Shown in pieces: positions 31,490 through 38,053 of a stretch of DNA of 41,445 bases. Below the pieces are notes generated by a model, which had not been told where the DNA came from, made no database searches, and saw only the letters and a list, made by a program, of their open reading frames with translations. This DNA comes from an uncultured Bacteroidales bacterium (lineage in GTDB: Bacteria; Bacteroidota; Bacteroidia; Bacteroidales; F082), in the NCBI GenBank assembly GCA_937902805.1, contig CALEMB010000025.1, positions 1 through 41,445 of the forward strand. The letters are read 5' to 3'. Made by a program: the position numbers and the translations under genes. Within the stretch, counting starts at the first letter, position 1. Each line of letters opens with the position of its first letter.

Positions 31490-32358
31490 TATTGTGTCAC
31501 GGTTTTATGGCAAAGCCAAGCCGCCTCAGCATTGGGAAGGCAGTCCAAAGCATAACACGGCACCGTGCTGACGACTTTTTCGTTGGTGTCATGCAGCCCA
31601 TCTGCCATTTCCTTGATGAAACGGTAGCCCGAGAAAGAGACATACATAGCCGCGTAGGCCTCCACCAACGATAGTCGACGGATGGCATTTTTCTTGGCCT
31701 GATGCAGGTTGACGATAGCACCCACTGGGACATCTACATTATGGTAGCATGGTGTCTTGCCACTCCAGGGTGAACCAAAGATTCGCACTTCGCCGTTGTC
31801 CATGACACGCATCACAGGGTTGTCATCGTTCAGCAGCGAACATCCTTCTATATTATTAATCCACAGCTGGCTATGCGTGCTCTTGCCCGTACCACTCTTT
31901 CCCAAAAACACATAACCCTTGCCGTCTTTCATCGTCACAGAGGCATGCATCAGTAGCGTATTCTTGCGCGCCGTGGCAAAAGCATACATCAGCATTATCG
32001 ACGTACCTACCGAAAAATACAAGCTACCCAAAACACGGAACCTCGCCTTTGTAAAGGCCTTGTCAGTCAAAAGATATACCCGCACCGGAGCTTCCATGAC
32101 CGGAGCGATTTCCATCAACCACTCGCCGTTCCATTCATATAACTCGATCCGCGGCATATCGGGACCTTCGCAACTGACCGTCACTTTCTGCTTTCCTGAC
32201 GTATCAGGCATGGCCTCGAGCAATTCCGCAGTAAAGAGGCAATCATCAGTATCCTCACAAACAAATGGCTCATAAGGATTCATCTCATTCCAAGCCACAT
32301 TGTTGTCGGGCATGATAACGGCGAACTTGTGACCCGCCACGCGATACGTTCTCTTCAT
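31489..32358 (-). CDS. HPr-kinase-like ATPase (serine kinase)
   Basis: A 289-residue protein whose C-terminal half is a P-loop kinase of the HPrK/P type: Walker A GKSGTGKST (153-161), preceded by His138 (LLMHASV), the acidic pair Asp178-Asp179 (LLNDDNPV) and GSPWSGK (195-201). The N-terminal 110 residues are beta-rich and family-specific. True HPr kinases regulate sugar uptake through HPr; no HPr or PTS gene is near. Relatives of this shorter type phosphorylate a Ser of lasso peptides (paeninodin-type kinases). First gene of the minus-strand run with peptidase, PqqD and nucleotidyltransferase, so a peptide is the likely substrate (inference). -7 box at 32382-32375. Confidence 0.9.
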   Translation of the reverse strand: MKRTYRVAGHKFAVIMPDNNVAWNEMNPYEPFVCEDTDDCLFTAELLEAMPDTSGKQKVTVSCEGPDMPRIELYEWNGEWLMEIAPVMEAPVRVYLLTDKAFTKARFRVLGSLYFSVGTSIMLMYAFATARKNTLLMHASVTMKDGKGYVFLGKSGTGKSTHSQLWINNIEGCSLLNDDNPVMRVMDNGEVRIFGSPWSGKTPCYHNVDVPVGAIVNLHQAKKNAIRRLSLVEAYAAMYVSFSGYRFIKEMADGLHDTNEKVVSTVPCYALDCLPNAEAAWLCHKTVTQ

Positions 32359-32374
32359 TGGACAAAATTTTGTG

Positions 32375-32382
32375 CAAAGATA
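32375..32382 (-). promoter_or_regulatory. -7 box of the kinase/peptidase/PqqD/nucleotidyltransferase operon
   Basis: The minus strand reads TATCTTTG (TAnnTTTG), 17 bases before the ATG, giving a very short leader. No clear -33 box. Confidence 0.5.
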
Positions 32383-32445
32383 GTTTTTTTCTTGATAACA
32401 CCAGGCAATAAATTGAAATACATGACGTATTCATCTGTAAAATTG

Positions 32446-32453
32446 TACTTTTG
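32446..32453 (+). promoter_or_regulatory. -7 box of the lnt-dus operon
   Basis: TACTTTTG matches TAnnTTTG, 21 bases before the ATG at 32474. It is divergent from the kinase operon promoter in a 115-base spacer. Confidence 0.5.
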
Positions 32454-32473
32454 CCCGAAATTTTGTAGAAGTT

Positions 32474-34147
32474 ATGATGAAAAAACATAAGAAAGGTGGC
32501 AACGTATCGACAAGCTCAACGACCGCCAAGAGTTCCAAAATGCGCAATATATTGTTAACCATTCTAGCAGGAGGTTTACTCACAGCAGCATGGCCCACCT
32601 GGGGCATCGCCCCGCTGGCTTTCATCGGTTTCGTGCCCTTGCTACTTCTTGAAAACCGCGCCGCACAAGGCGAAAAAACGAGGCTGTTTTGGCTTTCTTA
32701 TCTCGCCTTCCTCATCTGGAACGTGGCTACGACATGGTGGGTGTGGAACGCTACCCCCGCCGCCATCGCCGCTTGGTTGCTGAATGCCCTTTTCATGACC
32801 ATCGTGTTCATCGTGTTCCATCTCACGAAGAAAAAAGTGTACAACAAACCCTTGGGCAATCTCTTCCTCATCCCCTATTGGCTCGCCTTTGAGTATCTCA
32901 CCTACCTCTGGGCCGCCAAATGGCCTTGGCTCAATCTCGGCAACGTGTTTTCCAGTCATGTCGAATGGATACAATGGTACGAATACACAGGCGTGGTCGG
33001 CGGATCGCTATGGATTCTTTTGGTCAACATCTTGATCACCAACATCATTCTGCATTTCAAGTCGAGAGAGACGAAACCACTCCTTATTAATATTGGTGTC
33101 GAAGTGGTGGTGCTCCTTGTGCCCATCATCTTTAGCACGTATGTCTATAAGCACTACGAAGACCAAGGCGTCGACACGGAAGTCATCGTCGTGCAGCAGA
33201 ACTGCGACCCTTGGAACGAGCAATTTAACAGTCAATTCTACGACCAAGTCATACAAAACAACATCAACTTGTCGCTGCCTTTGGTCACGCCTAACACACG
33301 ATTTGTGGTCAGCAGCGAGTCGGCCATACAAGAAGGCATCTGGCTGCATGAAATCGACAAATCGAAGGCGCTCAACACCTTACATGATTACATCAAACGC
33401 TTCCCACAGATGGCCTTCGTCATCGGCGGCACCACCTACGAATGGGTGCCCAAAGGCATGGAAGACGACTTCCCCGCAAGACCCTTGTCTAATGGCAAAT
33501 TCTATTATTGCCACAACTCGGCCCTTCTCATCGATACGGTGAACCTGCAACATCGCAACAAGTCGCAGCTCACGCCTGGCGTGGAGGCTATCCCCGAGTG
33601 GATGGGCTTCCTGAAGAACTTCAGCATCACCATGGGCATCGCCCGTGGCACCTTGAAAACTGACACCGAAGCGAAGGTGATGACCTTCGGTGAGCACAAA
33701 GTGGGTGCCGCCATCTGCTACGAGAGTGCCTTTGGAGAATATGTCAGCACGTTCTGCAAGAAGGGTGCCGACCTGCTTTTCGTCATCACCAACGACGGCT
33801 GGTGGGGCGACACGCCAGGTTACAAGCAACACTTTGAGTTTTCCAAACTGAGGGCCATCGAGAACCGCCGCTGCATCGCCCGCTCGGCCAACACGGGACG
33901 CTCGGGATTCTTCAATCAGCGTGGCGACGTGCTGCAACAGACCCGATATTGGGAACCCGATGCCATCCGCGAAACGCTGAAGGCCAACAACAAGGTGACT
34001 TTCTACGCCAAGCATGGCGACTACCTCAGCCGCATTTCCGTCTACCTGACCTTCGTGCTACTCATCACCTGGATAGCGTTTAGCATCGTTCGTTGGAACC
34101 AAGCTGGAGAAGGACCTGCCAAAACCAAGAAGTCCAAAAAGAAATGA
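32474..34147 (+). CDS. lnt: Apolipoprotein N-acyltransferase Lnt
   Basis: A 557-residue inner-membrane enzyme that adds the third acyl chain to the lipidated Cys of lipoproteins. The N-terminal half has six to seven TM helices. The periplasmic CN-hydrolase domain has the catalytic Glu (VVSSESAIQEG), Lys (HRNKSQLTPGVEAIPEW) and Cys (AAICYESAFGEY), then ITNDGWWGDTPG. A last TM and a Lys-rich tail follow. Oddity: the first ~22 residues are a hydrophilic Lys/Ser/Thr tail with STSSTT encoded by a variant of a repeat also present in dus (see 32503-32524). ATGA overlap with dus. The many predicted lipoproteins of the window are its clients. Confidence 0.95.
   Translation: MMKKHKKGGNVSTSSTTAKSSKMRNILLTILAGGLLTAAWPTWGIAPLAFIGFVPLLLLENRAAQGEKTRLFWLSYLAFLIWNVATTWWVWNATPAAIAAWLLNALFMTIVFIVFHLTKKKVYNKPLGNLFLIPYWLAFEYLTYLWAAKWPWLNLGNVFSSHVEWIQWYEYTGVVGGSLWILLVNILITNIILHFKSRETKPLLINIGVEVVVLLVPIIFSTYVYKHYEDQGVDTEVIVVQQNCDPWNEQFNSQFYDQVIQNNINLSLPLVTPNTRFVVSSESAIQEGIWLHEIDKSKALNTLHDYIKRFPQMAFVIGGTTYEWVPKGMEDDFPARPLSNGKFYYCHNSALLIDTVNLQHRNKSQLTPGVEAIPEWMGFLKNFSITMGIARGTLKTDTEAKVMTFGEHKVGAAICYESAFGEYVSTFCKKGADLLFVITNDGWWGDTPGYKQHFEFSKLRAIENRRCIARSANTGRSGFFNQRGDVLQQTRYWEPDAIRETLKANNKVTFYAKHGDYLSRISVYLTFVLLITWIAFSIVRWNQAGEGPAKTKKSKKK
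32503..32524 (+). repeat. Variant of the TCGACARGCTCA repeat within lnt
   Basis: CGTATCGACAAGCTCAACGA shares the core TCGACARGCTCA with 34791-34812 in dus and is read in the same frame (Ser-Thr-x-Ser). A decayed reverse copy lies between genes at 17203-17223. Identity is partial. Confidence 0.4.
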
Positions 34148-35199
34148 GCGACGTGCGGCTTTCGTTGGGACCCTTTCAAGGCATCACCGATGCGCCCTTC
34201 CGCAATGTTTTCAAGCGGCATTTCGGCGGCATCGACAAGTTCTACACGCCTTTTTTCACTGGCATACACAAAGAAGAACACGCCAAGAACCTGCAAGGAG
34301 AGGAAATCGACCCACGCTGCAACGATGTGGAGACCTTGACCCCACAAATCCTCAGCACCGATGCGGAGGAAATCCTGCGTTTCGCCAAGCAATGCAAGGA
34401 ATTGGGATACAAGGAGATTAACCTCAACATGGGCTGTCCTTTCCCACGTGTGGCCAACAAAAAACGCGGCAGCGGTCTCCTGCCCTATCCTGATAAGGTG
34501 GAGGCCATGTTGGAAGGTGTCTTCGAGCATATCGGCGACATGAAATTCAGCATAAAATGCCGCTTGGGCTATTTTAGCCCAGACGAAATTAACGCCATCA
34601 TCCCGATTTTCAACAAGTTCCCTTTGAGCGAGCTGATTATCCATCCACGCATCGGCAAACAGCTTTACAAAGGTGAAGCTGATGTGGAAAGGTTTGCGGC
34701 GTTGACACCTTATATTAATGCACCATTGGTGTATAATGGGGATGTTTTTTCGGTGGAGAGCTTTGAAAGGATGAATTGCATCATAAACGGCCTTTCGACA
34801 GGCTCAGTAACCTGCAAGACTGTCGGCCAATTCATGCTGGGGCGTGGATTGCTTGCCAATCCGTTTTTGGCGGAGGACATCAAGGCCTCCGTCATTGCGA
34901 AGCACAAAGCAATCCAGAACAACGGCCTAGATTGCTTTGTCGTTCCTCCTCGCAATGACGCGAAGCGGCAGACGGAACGCCTGCACAACTACGTCCTCGA
35001 CCTGTATGAAGACCGCCTGCGTCACGCCGGTGGCAGCCCCAAGGTGTTGGGGCGCATGAAGGAATTGTGGTCGTATCTGATGTATTCTTTCGACGATCCA
35101 CAAGACATCTGGCGCAAGATTAAGAAAATCAATGCGCTAAAAGATTATGAGGAAGCGGTGGAAACGGTTTTCCGTTCCCACTCCCTTCAAATCACTTAA
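34144..35199 (+). CDS. dus: tRNA-dihydrouridine synthase
   Basis: A 351-residue flavoenzyme reducing uridines of the tRNA D loop. FMN-barrel motifs: LGPFQGITDAPFR (8-20), catalytic Cys98 in NLNMGCPFPRVANKKRGSGL, Lys in FSIKCRLGY, IIHPRIGKQLYKG, VYNGDVFS and FMLGRGLLANPFL. The start is the ATG at 34144 overlapping the lnt stop (ATGA); the frame extends to 34093 inside lnt without plausibility. Residues 250-276 are encoded by a REP-like palindrome also found between genes (34891-34975), and residues about 216-223 by another repeat (34791-34812). Both are in frame, between the barrel and the C-terminal helical domain or in a surface loop. Exact Dus subgroup not assigned. Convergent with the nitroreductase gene, overlapping by 8 bases. 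Confidence 0.93.
   Translation: MSDVRLSLGPFQGITDAPFRNVFKRHFGGIDKFYTPFFTGIHKEEHAKNLQGEEIDPRCNDVETLTPQILSTDAEEILRFAKQCKELGYKEINLNMGCPFPRVANKKRGSGLLPYPDKVEAMLEGVFEHIGDMKFSIKCRLGYFSPDEINAIIPIFNKFPLSELIIHPRIGKQLYKGEADVERFAALTPYINAPLVYNGDVFSVESFERMNCIINGLSTGSVTCKTVGQFMLGRGLLANPFLAEDIKASVIAKHKAIQNNGLDCFVVPPRNDAKRQTERLHNYVLDLYEDRLRHAGGSPKVLGRMKELWSYLMYSFDDPQDIWRKIKKINALKDYEEAVETVFRSHSLQIT
34791..34812 (+). repeat. CCTTTCGACAGGCTCAGTAA-type repeat within dus
   Basis: This 22-base stretch resembles a short sequence I remember as dispersed in many bacterial genomes; partial copies lie at 32503-32524 (lnt) and, reversed, at 17203-17223. Encodes Leu-Ser-Thr-Gly-Ser-Val-Thr in frame. Confidence 0.45.
34891..34975 (+). 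repeat. REP-like palindrome inserted in frame within dus
   Basis: The left arm GTCATTGCGA...CAAAGCAATCCAG (34891-34917) and right arm starting at 34928 (ATTGCTTTGTCGTTCCTCCT then CGCAATGAC, to 34960) are reverse complements, except that the left arm lacks 6 bases. It continues GCGAAGCGGCAG as do the intergenic copies at 2613-2660 and 5901-5962. It begins exactly at a codon boundary (codon 250) and contains no stop in that frame. Confidence 0.85.
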
Positions 35200-35821
35200 T
35201 CCAATAGATGTAGTTGTCCTTACGAGGTGCGGCTTGAGGATAGTCGCCTGCAGTATAGCCGAGGATGCAGTTGCCAATGCCCACAAGATTCTCGTTCTCG
35301 ATGCCAGCATCCTTCAAGATGGCTTTGCCTTCCTCTGTCTCAAAGACTTCCTTGGCACGATGTATCCAGCAGGAGCCCAGGCCTTTGGCATGAGCGGCAT
35401 TAAGCAAGTTGCCCATCACGAGGGAACCATCCTCTTTCCATGTCCTAGCGGCAGTAGTGTCAGCCAGTACCACCAACACAACAGGGGCACCATAGAACGG
35501 GTCCATGTCGTTGTCGGGGCCAAAGACGGCAGCGTTGAGTTTGCTCAAACGGTCGCGCACTTCACGGTTGGTGACGGCGACAATGACAGGGGCTTGGCGG
35601 TTCATGCCCGTAGGGGCATAGGTGCCGGCTTGGCAGACCTCCTCGATGACCTCCATGGGAGGCACTTCTTCGGTATAGCTACGCACGCTGCGGCGCGTCA
35701 GCAGGTCGTTCATGGTAGTGTTCATAGTTTTTTCTTCGTTGTTGTTTGCAATTTCGTTTTGGCCACAGCAGGTTAAAAACAAGGAGATGACCAATGCTAA
35801 AACTAGTGAGGTTTTGTTCAT
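35192..35821 (-). CDS. Nitroreductase-family flavoprotein with lipoprotein signal
   Basis: A 209-residue protein: residues 1-21 form a lipoprotein signal peptide (lipobox LFLTC/CG), and from about residue 37 a compact nitroreductase domain (LLTRRSVRSYTEEVPPMEVI; QAGTYAPTGMNRQAPVIVAV; GSLVMGNLLNAAHAKGLGSC; the FMN-binding RRSVR is intact). Nitroreductases are normally cytoplasmic FMN enzymes using NAD(P)H; an exported lipidated form would need another electron donor. The frame extends to 35845, but the ATG at 35821 gives the signal peptide; a second candidate, ATG at 35725 (MNTTMNDLLTRRS), would give a soluble enzyme. The signal peptide looks genuine, so I prefer the long form. Confidence 0.85.
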   Translation of the reverse strand: MNKTSLVLALVISLFLTCCGQNEIANNNEEKTMNTTMNDLLTRRSVRSYTEEVPPMEVIEEVCQAGTYAPTGMNRQAPVIVAVTNREVRDRLSKLNAAVFGPDNDMDPFYGAPVVLVVLADTTAARTWKEDGSLVMGNLLNAAHAKGLGSCWIHRAKEVFETEEGKAILKDAGIENENLVGIGNCILGYTAGDYPQAAPRKDNYIYWIK

Positions 35822-35867
35822 AATAGTGTTATTTTTGACGGACAAAAATAGTCAAAAAAAAACGTAT

Positions 35868-35911
35868 CACTGAAAAAAAATGCCCACCTGAATACAGGCA
35901 GGCATTGTTTC
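35868..35911 (-). terminator. Rho-independent terminator after rocD
   Basis: On the minus strand AATGCC-TG-CCTG / CAGG-TG-GGCATT forms a stem with a small internal loop, followed by eight Ts. It starts 19 bases past the stop codon. Confidence 0.85.
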
Positions 35912-35929
35912 AGTGAATCACGCATCAAA

Positions 35930-37162
35930 TCATTCGAACGAGGCGATGGCCTTCTTGATGATCTCGATGGCTTCGCGAAGCTCGGCTTCGGTGATGACCA
36001 AGGGCGGAGCAAAGCGGATGATGTGCTGGTGGGTGGGCTTGGCCAGCAGGCCAAGGTCACGCATCTTGAGGCACACGTCCCAAGCTTCTTTGCCGTCTTT
36101 GGGTTTGATAATCACAGCGTTGAGCAAACCCTTACCACGAACTTTCTCAATCATCGGGCTCTTGATCTTGCCGATTTCCTCGCGGAAGATCTTACCAAGA
36201 CGCTCGGCATTCTCCATCAGGTGCTCTTCCTTGATGACCTCAAGGGCGGCGATGCTCACGCGGGCAGCAATCGGGTTGCCACCGAAGGTCGAGCCGTGCT
36301 CACCGGGCTTGATGTTCAGCATGATGTCGTCATCGGCCAAGACGCAACTCACCGGCACCACACCACCACCGAGGGCCTTGCCCAGGATGAGGATGTCGGG
36401 GCGCACACCTTCGTGGTCGCAAGCCAGCATCTTACCCGTACGGGCGATACCGCATTGCACCTCGTCGGCCATGAACAGCACGTTGTACTTCTTGCAGATG
36501 TCGTAGCACTTCTTCAGGTAGCCATCATCCGGCACATAGACACCAGCCTCGCCTTGGATGGGCTCCAGCAGGAAACCGGCGATTTCCTTGCCTTCCTTAG
36601 CCAACACTTGCTCCAGTGCGTCGGGGTCGTTGTAGGGGATACGGATGAAACCGGGAGTCATAGGGCCGTAGTTGGCATAGCTCTCGGGGTCGTTACTCAT
36701 CGTGATGATGGTGATGGTACGGCCGTGGAAGTTGCCTTCGCAGCAGACGATCTTCACCTTGTCGTTCGGGATACCCTTCTTGACGACACCCCAACGGCGA
36801 GCGAGCTTCAGGCCCGTCTCGTCGGCCTCGGCGCCCGAGTTCATGGGCAGCACCTTATCATAGCCAAAGTATTCGGTCACATATTTCTCCCACACGCCAA
36901 GTGCGTCGTTATAGAAGGCGCGGCTGCTGAGGGTGAGGCGCTCGGCCTGATCGGTCATAGCCTTGATGATTTTCGGGTGGCAGTGGCCTTGGTTGACAGC
37001 TGAATAAGCCGACAGGAAGTCGAAATACTCTTTGCCTTCGACGTCCCACACCTTGGCGCCCTTACCTTTGGCGAGGACGACCGGCAGCGGGTGATAGTTA
37101 TGGGCACCGTACTTGGCTTCCAGGTCCATAGCTTGTTGTGATGATGTGATTTTCTCGATCAT
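35930..37162 (-). CDS. rocD: Ornithine-oxo-acid aminotransferase
   Basis: A 410-residue PLP enzyme, cytoplasmic, converting ornithine and 2-oxoglutarate to glutamate-5-semialdehyde and glutamate, linking arginine/ornithine and proline metabolism. Class-III aminotransferase motifs: NSGAEADETGLKLARRWG, EGNFHGRTITIITMSNDP, EPIQGEAGVYVP, FMADEVQCGIARTGK (the PLP Asp in DEVQ), and LILGKALGGGVVPVS with the Schiff-base Lys. The sequence SAYSAVNQGHCHPKI is diagnostic of ornithine rather than acetylornithine aminotransferase. Single gene with a terminator; upstream is a heptad repeat (37176-37211). Confidence 0.96.
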   Translation of the reverse strand: MIEKITSSQQAMDLEAKYGAHNYHPLPVVLAKGKGAKVWDVEGKEYFDFLSAYSAVNQGHCHPKIIKAMTDQAERLTLSSRAFYNDALGVWEKYVTEYFGYDKVLPMNSGAEADETGLKLARRWGVVKKGIPNDKVKIVCCEGNFHGRTITIITMSNDPESYANYGPMTPGFIRIPYNDPDALEQVLAKEGKEIAGFLLEPIQGEAGVYVPDDGYLKKCYDICKKYNVLFMADEVQCGIARTGKMLACDHEGVRPDILILGKALGGGVVPVSCVLADDDIMLNIKPGEHGSTFGGNPIAARVSIAALEVIKEEHLMENAERLGKIFREEIGKIKSPMIEKVRGKGLLNAVIIKPKDGKEAWDVCLKMRDLGLLAKPTHQHIIRFAPPLVITEAELREAIEIIKKAIASFE

Positions 37163-37175
37163 AACGTGTTACTTA

Positions 37176-37211
37176 TTTAAAATTTAAAGATTTAAGATTT
37201 CAAGATTTTAT
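37176..37211. repeat. Heptanucleotide repeat, TTAAAGA type, upstream of rocD
   Basis: Units TTAAAAT, TTAAAGA, TTTAAGA, TTTCAAG, ATTTTAT with period 7, similar to the left half of 13557-13615. AT-rich; it may also carry promoter function. Confidence 0.5.
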
Positions 37212-37294
37212 AGATAACTATGTTGAATGCTTCGCTTTCGGGGTGCAAATTTAGGTTTTTTTTTGAACCTTTTCAATCTTGGTTCGTTTTTTTA

Positions 37295-37933
37295 TCACAA
37301 GTACATATTATACCGCTGCTCATCGAAGATGGTGGTGCTTTCACCGTGGCCGGAGAAGACCTCGGTGTCGTCGGGCAAGCGGAATAGTCTATCAATAATG
37401 CTGGTGCGGAGTTGTTCGTAATTGCCGCCAGGGAAATCGGTGCGGCCAATGCTGCGGCAGAAGAGCGCGTCGCCGGTGAAGACCCAGCCTTCCATCTCGG
37501 CATACAAGCTGATGCTACCCAAGGCATGACCCGGTGTGCAGATGACTTCGAGGGTGCTCTCCCCTACCTTGATGACTTCGCCATCCTCCAGGTCACGGTC
37601 GGGCAGTTCGCCGTTACCCAACGACATTCCAAACATGGCTGCCTGCTCACGCGAGCGGAGGAAATCGGCCTTCACGTTGGGATGTGCCGCCACAAGGACA
37701 CCATAGCGTTTCTTGACTGCGGCATTGCCCACAATATGGTCGATATGGCCGTGCGTGTTGATGACCATCAAAGGCTTGAGATTATGACTGTCGATGAAGT
37801 TGAAGAGTTCGTTCTCCTCGCCAGGCGTGGAGCAGCCCGGGTCGATGATGACGCATTCTTTCGTCGTGTCGTCATAAACGACGTATGTTTTCTCGCTGAA
37901 GGGGTTAAAGATGAAAGATTCTATTTTTAGCAT
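37295..37933 (-). CDS. Metallo-beta-lactamase-fold hydrolase (glyoxalase II-like)
   Basis: A 212-residue cytoplasmic enzyme with a binuclear Zn site: NTHGHIDHIVGN carries THxHxDH, TPGHALGS the third-block His, GDALF the bridging Asp, and FSGHGEST the last His. The short form lacks the C-terminal HAGH domain of true glyoxalase II and matches the YcbL-like group; substrate therefore open. The frame runs back to 38011, but its first 26 residues are encoded by a GGGCGGAC palindrome and unconserved-looking sequence; the ATG at 37933 (MLKIESFIFNPFSEKTYVVY) is the family start. -7 box TATCTTTG at 37993-37986. Confidence 0.93.
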   Translation of the reverse strand: MLKIESFIFNPFSEKTYVVYDDTTKECVIIDPGCSTPGEENELFNFIDSHNLKPLMVINTHGHIDHIVGNAAVKKRYGVLVAAHPNVKADFLRSREQAAMFGMSLGNGELPDRDLEDGEVIKVGESTLEVICTPGHALGSISLYAEMEGWVFTGDALFCRSIGRTDFPGGNYEQLRTSIIDRLFRLPDDTEVFSGHGESTTIFDEQRYNMYL

Positions 37934-37949
37934 ATCTGGGGCTGTTTTC

Positions 37950-37971
37950 GGGCGGACGCATGGGTCCGCCC
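37950..37971. repeat. GGGCGGAC palindrome in the leader of the hydrolase gene
   Basis: GGGCGGAC, CATG core region, GTCCGCCC: a palindrome of 22 bases with 7-8 bp arms, of a form I recall as dispersed in many genomes. It lies between the -7 box (37986-37993) and the start codon, so it should form a hairpin in the mRNA leader. Confidence 0.6.
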
Positions 37972-37985
37972 TTACATTTCGAGGG

Positions 37986-37993
37986 CAAAGATA
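37986..37993 (-). promoter_or_regulatory. -7 box of the hydrolase gene
   Basis: The minus strand reads TATCTTTG, matching TAnnTTTG, about 53 bases before the ATG at 37933. It is divergent to the identical octamer at 38027-38034 on the plus strand. Confidence 0.45.
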
Positions 37994-38000
37994 AGGTTTT

Positions 38001-38034
38001 TTTGAACCCATTCTATAGATTTTACCTATCTTTG
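38001..38034 (+). promoter_or_regulatory. Promoter of the 1074-residue barrel protein gene
   Basis: TTTG (38001-38004), 22 bases, TATCTTTG (38027-38034), a slightly long spacing but a perfect -7 box, 20 bases before the ATG. Confidence 0.5.
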
Positions 38035-38053
38035 TCCGCTAAAACGATTTTCG

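Noticed and set aside
31489..32358. Classical HPr kinase/phosphorylase for catabolite control
   Set aside because: No HPr, EI or PTS genes in the window, and the N-terminal domain differs from hprK; the operon context points to peptide tailoring.
28223..32358. Lasso peptide cluster in the strict sense
   Set aside because: No asparagine-synthetase-like cyclase and no transglutaminase-like leader protease is present between 27690 and 35200.
37934..38011. N-terminal extension of the metallo-beta-lactamase-fold hydrolase
   Set aside because: Encoded by the GGGCGGAC palindrome and promoter region and contains the -7 box; family proteins start at the internal Met (37933).
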